This document shows positions 39,181 to 49,300 of a stretch of 64,000 nucleotides of DNA, piece by piece. The stretch comes from Salinisphaera sp963835375 (GTDB lineage Bacteria > Pseudomonadota > Gammaproteobacteria > Nevskiales > Salinisphaeraceae). Where the stretch lies: NCBI GenBank assembly GCA_963835375.1, contig CAWIGB010000007.1:1-64000 (forward strand), read 5' to 3'. Under the pieces are notes generated by a model. It did no database searches, had not been told where the DNA came from, and was given only the letters and a program-made list of their open reading frames with translations. Position numbers and translations under genes: made by a program. The stretch's first letter is position 1, and every line of letters starts with the position of its first letter.

Positions 39181-39528
39181 TCAGTTCGCCTCGCGCTCAA
39201 CCAGTCGATCGAACGCGGCCAGCACCTCGATCACGCGACGCTCGGCGGCAGTGTTGCCGGTCAGTTTCGCTTCCGCCATCACCGCGATGCCGCTGGCTGC
39301 GGGTAATGGCCCGCCGTTTTCGATCAGTGCACGCATGCGCGGCACGAAGATGAACTGCAGCCATTCGGTAAACGCCAGGGTGTCGGCACAGAAGGGGGCC
39401 CGGCTGGCCATGGCGGCCGGCGTCGGCGCGCCGTTGTGCCAGAGCTGACCTTCACGCATCGCTTGTTCGACGGCCAGAACACAGTCGGCTGCCATGGATA
39501 GTGCGTGCGAATCGGTGGGCGATGTCAT
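39181..39528 (-). CDS. yqcC: YqcC-family protein
   Basis: A 115-residue helical protein of the YqcC family, often encoded near truC in enterobacteria; its function is unknown. Family residues are recognisable in MREGQLWHNGAPTPAAMASR, then PFCADTLAFTEWLQFIFVPRMRALIE and PLPAASGIAVMAEA. The start at 39528 (MTSPTDSHALSM) fits; the frame remains open to 39606. It is convergent with cyoE and shows no operon partner. Confidence 0.85.
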   Translation of the reverse strand: MTSPTDSHALSMAADCVLAVEQAMREGQLWHNGAPTPAAMASRAPFCADTLAFTEWLQFIFVPRMRALIENGGPLPAASGIAVMAEAKLTGNTAAERRVIEVLAAFDRLVEREAN

Positions 39529-39598
39529 CTTGAAATCCGGTCGAATGAAATTTTGAGCTTGCTCTGCTGGCACGCGAGGTCCGTGCTGGTGCGATCCA

Positions 39599-39808
39599 GG
39601 GAACATCGAGCAGGGCCCCAGGCAAGCCGCGGGCCACGGCGCGACCCGCGATCAACGCAGCAGCGCGTCACCGTGCCCTGCGCTCCGCGCGGGTCTCACG
39701 GGCGGATCGATCCTCCGGCGCAGCGCCGAACCGGAACGACGGGCCGCAATTCAGCGTTGCTTGTTGCTCGAGCAAGGCGACCCACGCGGGTCGTGTTAAC
39801 AGGCCCTA
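39599..39808. repeat. Degenerate inverted-repeat element (element C)
   Basis: The right end TTAACAGGCCCTA (39796-39808) is the reverse complement of TAGGGCCTGTTAA, matching the terminus of element A. The left part GGGAACATCGAGCAGGGCC (39599-39617) resembles the right arm of element A. The outer TA of the right end supplies the TAG stop codon (39806-39808) of the lytic transglycosylase gene. No gene is visible inside. Confidence 0.5.
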
Positions 39809-40414
39809 GAACGGCCACCACCAGTGGCCCGGATGCTCGAGTTTGGAGCGACAACCTGCCAGCTGTCGGCCGTAGCGATTGGCCCGGCTCTGTACGCGGC
39901 CCGCTGTCCGCATCAGCCAGGGCTTGTGTCGATATACGCGCTGACGATAACCGCCGGCGCCGACGTAATAGGCCAGGTACTGGCTATAGGCATCGGCCTT
40001 GGAGATACCCAGAATCCGGTGGCTCTGGTCTACATACCAGCCCACGAAATCCGTGGCATCGCCGAAATCGTCGCGGTCGGCGAACGGGTGCCCGGTCTGC
40101 GACTTGTAATGATCCCAGGTGGAATCCAAGGCCTGAGTATAGCCGTAGGCCGAACTGATATGGGTCCACGGTATAATCCAGAACAGATGGTTGCGCGGCG
40201 GCCGCGCATCCCCAACGTACTGCGATTCCTGGTAGATGATCGACATCTGCACCGGGATCGGCGCGCCCCAGCGTTTGAAGGCATCGTCGGCGTCCTGATA
40301 CCACCCCCGTTTTTCCTTGAAAACGCTGCACAGATTGGATGGGTTGCTTGGCGGCGCCGTCACACAACCGGTGAGTACGAGGACGGGCAGGCACAACAGT
40401 AGAAGCACTCGCAT
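39806..40414 (-). CDS. Lytic transglycosylase-like (SLT) lipoprotein
   Basis: A 202-residue lipoprotein predicted to cleave peptidoglycan. The signal MRVLLLLCLPVLVLTGC has the lipobox LTGC with Cys at 17. The SLT-like core has the candidate catalytic Glu in IIYQESQYVGDARPP, then SAYGYTQALDSTW and YYVGAGGY, matching the Q-E-S, G-x-x-Q and A-Y-N-A-G-style motifs of family 1 transglycosylases. It ends in an unusual HWWWPF. The longer frame starts at 40489, but ATG 40414 fits the signal peptide. The stop codon TAG is the first triplet of repeat element C read from its outer end. Confidence 0.85.
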   Translation of the reverse strand: MRVLLLLCLPVLVLTGCVTAPPSNPSNLCSVFKEKRGWYQDADDAFKRWGAPIPVQMSIIYQESQYVGDARPPRNHLFWIIPWTHISSAYGYTQALDSTWDHYKSQTGHPFADRDDFGDATDFVGWYVDQSHRILGISKADAYSQYLAYYVGAGGYRQRVYRHKPWLMRTAGRVQSRANRYGRQLAGCRSKLEHPGHWWWPF

Positions 40415-40497
40415 GGCGGGGAGCCTAGCAGAGCCGTTTGAGCCTGGGTATGACGCCCGACGCCGGCCGTTGTGCTGTGGCGAGCTCACACTGCGTG

Positions 40498-40550
40498 ACT
40501 TATATTTTTAAGTTATATAAAAATATAAAAACAAAGGTTTTAATTTTTAG
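40498..40550. promoter_or_regulatory. AT-rich island in the divergent promoter of cysJI
   Basis: About 53 bases made almost only of A and T (TATATTTTTAAGTTATATAA and on) in a genome that is otherwise about 65% GC. It lies 49-100 bases upstream of cysJ. Such islands act as UP elements, or as CysB or H-NS-like binding sites. The identity of a binding protein is inference. Confidence 0.5.
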
Positions 40551-40598
40551 GCAGTCGCGATAGCCTTTGCCTCCGCCTCCGGCTACGCGGTATTCGAA

Positions 40599-42434
40599 AT
40601 GGCAATGAATGCAGTGACCCTCAATGAACACAGCAGCCCGCTGAACGCTCAGCAGGCAGCCCAGCTGACGTCGCTCATCCAGAGCCTCAGCCCGGCGCAG
40701 GCGACCTGGATCAGCGGCTATCTCGCCGGGCTGAATGCGACGGCGAGCGTCGGTGAAGTCGCGCAGCCGCAAGCCGGTGCACCGGCTGCGGCGAGCGCCG
40801 AGCCATTGACGGTTCTTTACGGTTCGCAGACGGGCAACGCCGAGGATATCGCCGAACAGCTGGTCGCCCGCGCCGAAGCCGAGGGGCTTTCTGCGAAGGC
40901 CGTCGACATGCTCGACTACAAGCCGCGCGATCTGAAGAAGGAAAAGAATCTCGTCATCTGTGTGTCCACGCACGGCGAGGGCGATCCGCCGGACAACGCC
41001 GAGGAGCTGCACGAATTCGTCTACGGCAAGAAAGCGCCGAAGCTAGAGGGCGTGAATTTCTCGGTGCTGGCTTTCGGTGATTCGAGCTACGAGCATTTCT
41101 GCCAGACCGGCCGTGATTTCGACGCGCAGCTGGAAAAGCTCGGTGCGAGCCGTGTGGTCGACCGGCTGGATCTGGATGTTGATTTCGACGACGCGGCCGA
41201 AGCATGGATTGGCGACGTGGTGGCGCGCTTCAAGGAAGAAATGGGCGGCAGCGACGCGGGCGGCGGCCATGCCAACGTCACGTTCATGCCCGGCACGGCC
41301 GAGCAGCCGGCCGCGAGCCAGTGGACCCGCAAGAACCCGTATTCCGCTGAGTTGCTGACCAACGTGGTGCTCAACGGTCGCGGCTCGGACAAGGAAGTAC
41401 ATCACATCGAGCTGGATACCGAGGACTCAGGGCTGACCTGGGAGCCGGGTGATTCGCTCGGCATCATCCCGTCCAACGATCCGCAGGTCGTGGCTGAGCT
41501 GATCGGCGCGCTCGGCGCAAAGGCCGACGACGAAGTGACGGGCCTGGACGGCGAGGTGACGCTCGAGCATGCCCTGACGCACCAGTACGAGATCACCACG
41601 CTCACGCGTCCGTTCATCGAGAAATACGCCGAGCGCGCGGGCAGCCAAGAGCTGAACGCGCTTCTGGCCGAGGACAGTCGCGCGCAACTGGCCGAGTACC
41701 TGGACGGTCGCTTCATCATCGATCTGGTCGAGGACTACCCGGTTGCGGATATGACCGGCGCCGACTTCGTGCGTCTGCTGCGCAAGCTGCCGCCGCGGTT
41801 GTACTCGATTGCCTCCAGCCATGCCGCCAATCCGGACGAGATTCATCTTACCGTGGCCGCGGTACGCTACCAGGCGCACGGGCGTGACCGTCACGGGGTG
41901 GCCTCGGTTCATCTGGCCGATCGCAGCGAAGACGCGAAGCTGCCGATCTACATCGACCACAACAAGAACTTCAAGCTGCCGGCCGACGATGCGCCCATCA
42001 TCATGATCGGGCCCGGCACCGGCATCGCGCCGTTCCGTGCCTTCATGGAAGAGCGCGAGGAACGCGCGGCCAGCGGCAAGAACTGGGTGTTCTTCGGCGC
42101 GCAGCATTTCCGGACCGATTTCTACTATCAGACCGACTGGCTGCGCTGGCGTGACGACGGCGTGCTGAACCGCATGGACGTCGCGTTCTCGCGCGATCAG
42201 GCCGACAAGGTCTATGTTCAGCACAAGCTGCGCGAGGCCGGCACCGAGATCTTCGACTGGATCGAGTCCGGCGCCACGATCTATGTCTGCGGCGACGCCA
42301 ACGCCATGGCCGCCGACGTGCACGATGCGCTGCTCGACATCATCGCCGAGAATGGCAACCTCGATGCCGAAGGCGCAGCCGGCTACCTCAAGAATCTCCA
42401 GAAGGAAAAGCGCTATCAGCGCGATGTCTACTGA
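40599..42434 (+). CDS. cysJ: NADPH-sulfite reductase flavoprotein (alpha) subunit
   Basis: CysJ passes electrons from NADPH via FAD and FMN to the CysI hemoprotein in assimilatory sulfate reduction. The 611-residue protein has a helical N-terminus and a flavodoxin domain (about 69-215; LYGSQTGNAEDIAE, VSTHGEGDPPDNA, AFGDSSYEHFC). The FAD-binding region follows (PRLYSIASSHAANPDEIHLTV, GVASVHLADR). The NADPH domain has IMIGPGTGIAPFRAFMEER, FFGAQHFRTDFYYQ and a C-terminal RYQRDVY aromatic end. ATG 40605 is an alternative start. It is followed by cysI 64 bases downstream. Confidence 0.97.
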   Translation: MAMNAVTLNEHSSPLNAQQAAQLTSLIQSLSPAQATWISGYLAGLNATASVGEVAQPQAGAPAAASAEPLTVLYGSQTGNAEDIAEQLVARAEAEGLSAKAVDMLDYKPRDLKKEKNLVICVSTHGEGDPPDNAEELHEFVYGKKAPKLEGVNFSVLAFGDSSYEHFCQTGRDFDAQLEKLGASRVVDRLDLDVDFDDAAEAWIGDVVARFKEEMGGSDAGGGHANVTFMPGTAEQPAASQWTRKNPYSAELLTNVVLNGRGSDKEVHHIELDTEDSGLTWEPGDSLGIIPSNDPQVVAELIGALGAKADDEVTGLDGEVTLEHALTHQYEITTLTRPFIEKYAERAGSQELNALLAEDSRAQLAEYLDGRFIIDLVEDYPVADMTGADFVRLLRKLPPRLYSIASSHAANPDEIHLTVAAVRYQAHGRDRHGVASVHLADRSEDAKLPIYIDHNKNFKLPADDAPIIMIGPGTGIAPFRAFMEEREERAASGKNWVFFGAQHFRTDFYYQTDWLRWRDDGVLNRMDVAFSRDQADKVYVQHKLREAGTEIFDWIESGATIYVCGDANAMAADVHDALLDIIAENGNLDAEGAAGYLKNLQKEKRYQRDVY

Positions 42435-42498
42435 TCGATCCGATCGACCGATATCCGCAGCCCGAGCAAGCGCCGATTTCCACGAGCGAGTGAACGCC

Positions 42499-44253
42499 AT
42501 GAGCGACACCAAGAATCTGTCCCCCGTCGAACACATCAAGCTGGCCAGCAATTATCTGCGCGGCACCATCGCCGACGGCCTGGCTGACGAGCTGACCGCC
42601 TCGATTGCCGAGGACGATACGCAGCTGACCAAGTTCTATGGCTTCTACCAGCAGGACGATCGCGATATTCGTGCCGAGCGCAAGGCCTCGAAGCTGGAGC
42701 CGCATTACCAGTTCATGCTGCGCCTGCGACTGCCGGCGGGCGTGGTCACCGGTGAGCAGTATCTGGAGATCGATCGGCTGGCCCATGAATACGCCAACGG
42801 CACGCTGCGGCTGACCACGCGTCAGACCTTCCAGTATCACCACGTGGCCAAGAAGCATCTGCGTCCGTTGTTGCAGGATGCCTACCGGATTGGCGTGGAC
42901 GCGCGCGGCGCCTGCGGCGACGTCAATCGCAACGTCATGGCCTCGGCGTTTCCCGAGAAATCTGCCGTGCACACGGCGATCCACGAGTGGTCGACCCGGA
43001 TCTCCGAACAGCTGGCGTGGAAGTCACGGGCTTACGAGGAAATCTTTCTCGAGCAGAAGCCGTCCGGCCAGGAAGACCACGAGCCGCTCTACGGCAAGTC
43101 CTACCTGCCGCGCAAGTTCAAGATCGCGATCGCCGTACCGCCGGAGAACGATGTCGACGTGTTCGCCAACGACATCGGCCTGATCGCGATTGTCGAGAAC
43201 GACGAGCTGGTCGGCTTCAACGTCGCCATCGGCGGGGGCATGGGCACCACCCACGGCGAGCCGACGACCTACCCGCGACTGGGCACGGTGATCGGTTTCG
43301 CCGGGCTGGACAGCGTGCTGGAAACCGTCGAAACGCTCGTCACGATCCAGCGCGACTACGGCGATCGCGAGAATCGCAAGCATGCCCGCTTCAAGTACAC
43401 GATCGACGATCACGGCATCGACTTCATCCACGAACAGCTCGCCGAGCGCGCCGATATCAAGCTTGCCGAGGCGCGCGATTATCATTTCGATCGCAACGGC
43501 GATCCGCTGGGCTGGCAGCAGTCCGATGACGGCGCCTGGCATCTGACGCTGTTCATCGAGAACGGCCGGATCGCCGATTTCGATGACAACGGCCGGGCCC
43601 ACCACGGCCAGTATCACGGCCGGCCGGGCTACAAGCTGATGACCGCGCTGCGCGAGCTGGCCAAGATCCACAAGGGCACGATCCGGCTCACCGGCAATCA
43701 TAATATCGTGATCGCCGGGGTTGCCGACGCCGACAAGCCAGCCATCGAGGAGCTGGTCGACCACTATGAGCTGGACGATGGGCGCGAACTGTCACCGCTG
43801 CGTCATGCCTCGATGTCCTGTGTGGCGTTTCCGACCTGCGGCTTGGCCATGGCCGAGTCGGAACGTTATCTGCCGGAGTTGGTCGACAAGCTGCAGGGGG
43901 TGATGACGGACGCCGGCGTGGGCGATGTGCCCATCGTCATTCGTATGACCGGTTGCCCGAATGGTTGCGCGCGCCCCTTCCTCGGCGAGATCGGGTTCGT
44001 CGGCAAGGCGCCCGGCAAATACAACCTCTACCTCGGTGCGGCGTTCGACGGTTCACGTCTGAATAAGCTTTATCGCGAGAATATTGGCGAGGACGAGATT
44101 CTCGCCGAGCTGACCCCGTTGATCGAGCGCTTTGCCGCCGAACGCGAGGACGGTGAGCATTTCGGTGATTTCGTGATTCGCAGCGGCGTCATCGCCGCGA
44201 CCACCGAAGGGCGCAACTTCCATGACAACGTGGGTTCTGCACAAGCGGCCTGA
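42499..44253 (+). CDS. cysI: Sulfite reductase hemoprotein (beta) subunit
   Basis: CysI reduces sulfite to sulfide by six electrons at a siroheme coupled to a 4Fe-4S cluster. The 584-residue product has the cluster ligands in two pairs: SCVAFPTCGLAMAE and TGCPNGCARPF. Substrate-binding Arg/Lys regions appear as LRLTTRQTFQYH and GACGDVNRNVMA. The frame is open from 42214, but the ATG at 42499 (MSDTKNLSPVEHIK) gives normal family length. It is in the cysJI operon. cysH and cysG are not in this window. Confidence 0.97.
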   Translation: MSDTKNLSPVEHIKLASNYLRGTIADGLADELTASIAEDDTQLTKFYGFYQQDDRDIRAERKASKLEPHYQFMLRLRLPAGVVTGEQYLEIDRLAHEYANGTLRLTTRQTFQYHHVAKKHLRPLLQDAYRIGVDARGACGDVNRNVMASAFPEKSAVHTAIHEWSTRISEQLAWKSRAYEEIFLEQKPSGQEDHEPLYGKSYLPRKFKIAIAVPPENDVDVFANDIGLIAIVENDELVGFNVAIGGGMGTTHGEPTTYPRLGTVIGFAGLDSVLETVETLVTIQRDYGDRENRKHARFKYTIDDHGIDFIHEQLAERADIKLAEARDYHFDRNGDPLGWQQSDDGAWHLTLFIENGRIADFDDNGRAHHGQYHGRPGYKLMTALRELAKIHKGTIRLTGNHNIVIAGVADADKPAIEELVDHYELDDGRELSPLRHASMSCVAFPTCGLAMAESERYLPELVDKLQGVMTDAGVGDVPIVIRMTGCPNGCARPFLGEIGFVGKAPGKYNLYLGAAFDGSRLNKLYRENIGEDEILAELTPLIERFAAEREDGEHFGDFVIRSGVIAATTEGRNFHDNVGSAQAA

Positions 44254-44854
44254 TCGCCGCATTCGTTTCAACCGGACCGGCGCATTGGCGCTGGCCGCCG
44301 TTCTGGTTTCCACCGCGGCCGTGGCCGGTACGGGCATGGCGGCGCCCGCGGGCGATGGGCCGAATGCCGCGGCTCCTCAGACAACGGCGAACGCCGATGT
44401 CGATCGGAGCAAGGAACAGCTCATCCGCACGCTGGTCAATCTGACCGATACGCCCCAAGTACAGGCGCTGTTCTCGCAGGAACTCATCGATCGCGTATCC
44501 AGCGCGATATCGATGTTCGGACCGACGCTCAATCCGCAGACGATGAATGTCATCCAGCAACAGACGCGGGCGGTGGTGTCCGAACACATTCAGGATGGCG
44601 ATGCGCTGTATTCCGTGCTGGCGCCGGTGTACGAGAAGCACTTCAATCTGATCGAACTCAATCAGCTGGTGCAGTTCTATCAGTCGCCGCTGGGCCAGAA
44701 GCTGGTCAAAACCTCGCCGGAGCTCATGTCCGAGACGATGGATCTCGGTTCGCAATGGGGTTTGTCGCTGGTGCCGGAGATCGTGCAGCGCGTGCGATCA
44801 CGGCTCGATGAACAGCCTTCGCAGCCGAGCGACAACGGTTCGGTCTCGCCTTGA
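44222..44854 (+). CDS. DUF2059-domain exported protein
   Basis: A 210-residue protein with an N-terminal signal or anchor (TGALALAAVLVSTAAVAGTGMAA) after a short basic stretch. The C-terminal DUF2059 domain is recognisable: LYSVLAPVYEKHFNLIELNQLVQFYQSPLGQKLVKTSPELM. This domain is common in periplasmic proteins of unknown role. Its start lies inside the 3' end of cysI (32-base overlap), so it is probably translated from the cysJI message; whether it serves sulfur metabolism is unknown. Confidence 0.85.
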   Translation: MTTWVLHKRPDRRIRFNRTGALALAAVLVSTAAVAGTGMAAPAGDGPNAAAPQTTANADVDRSKEQLIRTLVNLTDTPQVQALFSQELIDRVSSAISMFGPTLNPQTMNVIQQQTRAVVSEHIQDGDALYSVLAPVYEKHFNLIELNQLVQFYQSPLGQKLVKTSPELMSETMDLGSQWGLSLVPEIVQRVRSRLDEQPSQPSDNGSVSP

Positions 44855-45133
44855 GCCGAGGCTCGGGCCTTCTCCTGTTTAACGCGCCGCCCCGCCGCGT
44901 TGTGGCCCACATCGTGTCAGCCAAGGCGCAGGGCACGGGCCGCCGTTATTCTGCGATCAGATCGTGCAACGCCCGGGGGCGCGAGCCTGGCCCACAGCTC
45001 CACGAGCGGGCGGCCGTTTTCCCGCAGCCTCGCGTTGCCACTCGCGGACATAGCCGGGCGGCATGGCGCTCGTTGCAGCTCGTCTTGCGGAAAAATGGTC
45101 GCGGGGTCGGGGCCGTTTGAAACGGCAAAAGCC

Positions 45134-45832
45134 CTAATTCTCGCGCGCGATCTGCGGCGAGCCCCGGGGGCCCGCACGATGGGTGCTCCGGCTGTTCCAG
45201 CGGCCCACGCCGAGAAAGATCAGGCGCAGCTGTTTCTCGGCCCGCAGCATGAGCGCTTCGTCCGCGGCAGCGTCCGGCGAGACATCCAGAATTCGTTCCG
45301 AAACGGCAACGATCGCGTTGACCACGAGTTCCGCGATCATGCGCAGATCCTCGATGTCGATATGGTTGAACTCTTCGAACTGAGCCAGATCGTCGGCAAG
45401 TTCGTCTATAAGCGCACTGATATGGCCATGGATCGCGGCGCGCATCGCCGCGCTGCCGGCATAACGCTCCTTGATCAGGAACTGGAACAGCAGGCGGTGG
45501 TCGCGAACGTGCAGAGCAAACAGCTGCACCGAATATCGAGTCAAGCCATCGATCGGCATGGAGGGGAGATCGGCGTCGCCGAGCATTCGGCGTAGTTCGG
45601 TGAAGGTATCCTCCACCAGCGCCATCCCGAGTGCATCCATATCCTGGAAATGGCGATAGAACGCCGTCGGTACCACGCCGGCCCGGCGTGCGATCCGGCG
45701 CAGTGACAGCGCCGAGAAGTTGCTTTCGCTGGCCACGAGTTCCAGCGCGGCCTCCATCAGCGCAGCGCGCGCCTCGCCTCGGCGCGGCGGGGTGCGAACG
45801 GAGGCGACGGAGCGTGAGTTGGAGAGAGCCAT
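45134..45832 (-). CDS. TetR-family repressor, FabR/DesT-like
   Basis: A 232-residue transcriptional regulator. The N-terminal helix-turn-helix (ARAALMEAALELVASESNFSALSLRRIARRAGVVPTAFYRHF) and ligand domain (LLFQFLIKERYAGSAAMRAAI, LIDELADDLAQFE, EKQLRLIFLGVGRW) closely follow the pattern of FabR/DesT, which sense acyl-CoA saturation and control unsaturated fatty-acid genes. No desaturase or fab gene is adjacent. The start at 45832 (MALSNSRSVAS) fits; the frame extends to 45940. A perfect 6-4-6 palindrome lies 34 bases upstream of the start and may be its own operator. Confidence 0.85.
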   Translation of the reverse strand: MALSNSRSVASVRTPPRRGEARAALMEAALELVASESNFSALSLRRIARRAGVVPTAFYRHFQDMDALGMALVEDTFTELRRMLGDADLPSMPIDGLTRYSVQLFALHVRDHRLLFQFLIKERYAGSAAMRAAIHGHISALIDELADDLAQFEEFNHIDIEDLRMIAELVVNAIVAVSERILDVSPDAAADEALMLRAEKQLRLIFLGVGRWNSRSTHRAGPRGSPQIAREN

Positions 45833-45865
45833 GCGCGTGGTTGTAACAGATTCGGCAGCAAAACC

Positions 45866-45881
45866 CCATGTGGCGACATGG
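45866..45881. promoter_or_regulatory. Palindrome upstream of the TetR gene, candidate operator
   Basis: CCATGT-GGCG-ACATGG is a perfect 6-bp inverted repeat with a four-base centre, 34 bases upstream of the repressor start. TetR-family proteins usually autoregulate from such sites. Inferred from position and symmetry only. Confidence 0.4.
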
Positions 45882-45940
45882 CAGCGACGCTGCGTCGGTG
45901 ACACGCACACATTGTGCAACGCAGCAATCGATAGGGACAA

Positions 45941-46341
45941 GTCGGCGGGGCATTGAGTCGTTGTCTCATGGAAGCAGACGATCTAAGCTCCGTGCAGCGC
46001 CTATCTGGCTTCAGCGTCCTATGCTCAAGCTGCTCGACACTCTCACGGACTCGGCCGAGTCGACCTTCGATCCGACGCCGGTGCGCCTCGAAAACCGTCA
46101 TCACCTGGTGGACGGTTATCGGGCGATTCGGGCCGGGCGTGATGCCCACCTGCCTGCGGGGGCTGCGCACGGGATGGTGCGCGCCGTCGGTCCGGTCTGT
46201 GGCGTATTCCAGATCATCGATGGTGCCGGGCCCGCCACACGGCCGAAAAGATATGCTGATGCTCCGTTTCGATAGATCACGCCGTGGTTTGATTCATTTT
46301 CGTGTCGCTCGCGAGCGGGACAGGTCGTAAACTAACCCACT
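45941..46341. other. Unassigned gap between the TetR gene and mscK
   Basis: About 400 bases. An 84-codon frame from ATG 46021 to 46275 (plus strand, MLKLLDTLTDSAES onward) is the only one with non-shadow-like composition, but it has no recognisable family and no good ribosome-binding site. It may be a small hypothetical gene or chance. Nothing else was seen. Confidence 0.25.
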
Positions 46342-49300
46342 TTGAATCGGACTGAACGAGTCGATACGACCGTGTTTCATCGCCGTCGTTTTCAGCACGA
46401 GCCGCGCGCATGGTTCGTGATGCTGCTGTGCTGGCTGGTGCTGGCCTGCGGACTGGTTGCCGCCAGCTCGGCGATGGCTGCCGATGGTGGCGACAAGCCT
46501 ACCGATTACGCCAGTCAGATCAAGCATCTCAAGGCTCAGGTCGAAGCGGCGAAATCGCGCAAGGGTTTGGCCGACGGTGTACGCGCACACGCGGTGCAAA
46601 CCTATCAGAACGCGATTTCCGCGCTGCAATCGGCCGAGGCGGATCGCAAGCAGACTGAGAAGCTGCGCCAGGAAGCGACCCAGGCGCCGAAGCAGATCGA
46701 GCAGGCACATCGGGCGCTCGCCGATCTGCAGAAGCCGGCTCCGCTGGATCAGCTCGCCGATCTTTCGCTGGACGATCTGTCATCGCGAGCCGACAAGCTG
46801 CGTACGGCGCTTTCGGATGCCCAGGCCGATCTCTCGGACCTGCGGGATAAGTTGACGCGTGCGGCGCAGCGGCCGGAGTCGGCGCGACAGTCGCTGGCTG
46901 ATGCGCGCAACAAGCTGCAGTCGCTGGCGACCGATAACGCCACCGGTCTGGGCCAGGGCCAGAAAGCCAGTGTGCTCACCGAGGCGCAGAGCGCGCTGAC
47001 TACGGCGCGTCGGGATGCGCTCAACGCCAAGATCGAGCGCCTCCATGAAGAGTTGACCGGTCTGGACAGCCATGAGCAGCTGCTCGAGGCGCGCCGTTCA
47101 TTGGCCGAAGCCAAGGTGGCCCGCCTCAACGAATCATTGGCCCGGATCCAGACCGCGCTGAGCCGCAAGCAGAATGCGTCGGCGCAATCCCTGCAGAATG
47201 CCAGCGAGGATAAGCTGAGCGAGTTGCGGAGCTCGATGGCGCCGATCACCAAAGCCGCTCAGCGCAACGTCGAGCTGACCCACGAGCTTTCCAAGATCAC
47301 CCAGAAAACCCAGGCGCTCAGTCAGCGCCAGAGCGGTCAGCGCGCACGGGTCGAGAATCTGGAGCGACGTCTGAACCTCGTCCAGCGCCAGCTTGAGATC
47401 GGCGGCGGTTCGGTGGCGCTGGGCGATGTGCTGCGCAATCAGCGGCGCCGTCTGGCCAACCCGGCGCTGCCTTTTCTATCCGGTTCGAGTTCGTCCGATC
47501 ACCCGGATATCTCCTCGGCCGAGTTGAAGCGCTTCCAGCTACAGCAGGACCGCGCCGAACTCGACAATCCCGATGACATGGCAGCCCGGATGGCCGATAA
47601 GGCCAACGTCAAGCTCAGCGCCGGCCAGCGCGATTCGCTGATCAATCTGCTGAAGCAGCGGCGTTCGATTGTCGACATGCTCATCGATGCCCAGGGCCAG
47701 TTCGTGAATATCGGCCGTGATCTGAAGAGCCTGTCGCAGCAGTACCAGAGCACGTTGTCTTCCTTCAATCGCTTGCTCGACGAGCGCCTTTTCTGGCTGC
47801 CGTCGTTCCATGCCATCCAGCTCGATTGGCCGGGGCGCTTGGCGACCGATCTGCCCTGGCTGGTCAATCCGCGCAGTTGGAAGCAGGCTGTTTCGGTGCT
47901 CGCGGCTGGCGTGATCGCCCGGCCGATTTGGGCGGGCGTGGGCGCACTCATGATCGCGCTGTTGATTGCGATTCGCCGGCCGATACGGCGCAGATCTGCA
48001 CCGGCTCGGCGAGCCGGTCGGCAACGTCAGCCACGATACCATGTGGCTGACGTTGCGGGCGACAGTGATTACCGTCCTGTTGTCGCTGCCGAGCATTCTG
48101 ATCTTCTTCCTCGTCGCTTTTCTGCTGCGGCATGCCCCGGGTGCCTCGAAGTTCAGCCAAGCGGTGGCTGCGGCAGTCTTCCAACTCGGTTTTTTGCTCG
48201 CTTTCATCGAGCCGTTCGCCAATGTCTGCCGAGAGAATGGCCTGGCGGATCGACATTTCCAATGGCCGGGCAGTGCCCGGCGCGGACTGCATCGGAATCT
48301 GCGCTGGGTGATGATCGCCCTGATTGTGCCCGTCGTCATCATCAGTATGACCGAGGCGTTTGATGACGACGCCAAGCGGGAGACGCTTGGACGGGCGGCC
48401 TTCATGTTCGGTGAGCTGTCGATCGCTGTGTTCGCCTGGCGGGTGCTGCACCCGATGCGCGGCGCGTTATCCGACGTGATGACGGCCGACGACGGCAGCC
48501 ATTGGCGGCTGGGTTATCTCTGGCTGCCGTTCGCAACCGGCCTGCCTGTGGCGCTCTGTGGCCTGGCCGGGCTCGGCTATTACTACACCGCTCTGCAACT
48601 GCAGAGCCGTTTTTTCTATTCCATCATACTGTTGGGCGGTTCAGTATTCGTCTACAGTCTGATCGTGCGCTGGCTGACCGTCGCCGAACGGCGACTGGCG
48701 TTGGCCCGTGCGTTGCGCAAACGTGAAGAGGCCCGCGAGGCGCGCGCAACGCGCGAGGCCGCGGCAGTGTCCGGCGAGAGCGCGCCGGAGACCCTCGATG
48801 GTCTCGAGATCGATCTGGTCCAGATCAGTGAACAGACCCGCGGCCTGATCAAGGTCGTGATCACCCTCATGATCGGCGCCGGGCTGTGGTTCATATGGTC
48901 CGGCACGCTGCCGGCGCTGCAGTTGCTCGACAACATCAACCTGTGGCAGTACGCCTCGCGTGTCGATGGCCAGACCGAAGTCACCAACGTGACGCTGGGC
49001 GCGCTCCTGCTCGCGATGGCGGTGACGCTGGTGACGGCGCTGGCCGGGCGCAACCTGCCGGGCTTTCTCGAGATCACCGTGCTGCGCCGGTTCTCGATGG
49101 ATGCCGGCAGCCGCTATGCGATGGCCACGCTGTTCCAGTACGCCATCGTCATCGTTGGGCTGCTGGTGGCTGTGAACCTGATCGGTCTGCACTGGTCCTC
49201 CATTCAGTGGCTGATCGCAGCTGTGGGTGTCGGTCTTGGCTTCGGTCTGCAGGAGATCTTCGCCAACTTTGTATCCGGCCTGGTGATCCTGTTCGAGCGG

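Noticed and set aside
44855..45133. Possible gene remnant between the DUF2059 and TetR genes
   Set aside because: All six frames were read; short Arg/Ala-rich peptides only, no motif matched a transposase or other family.
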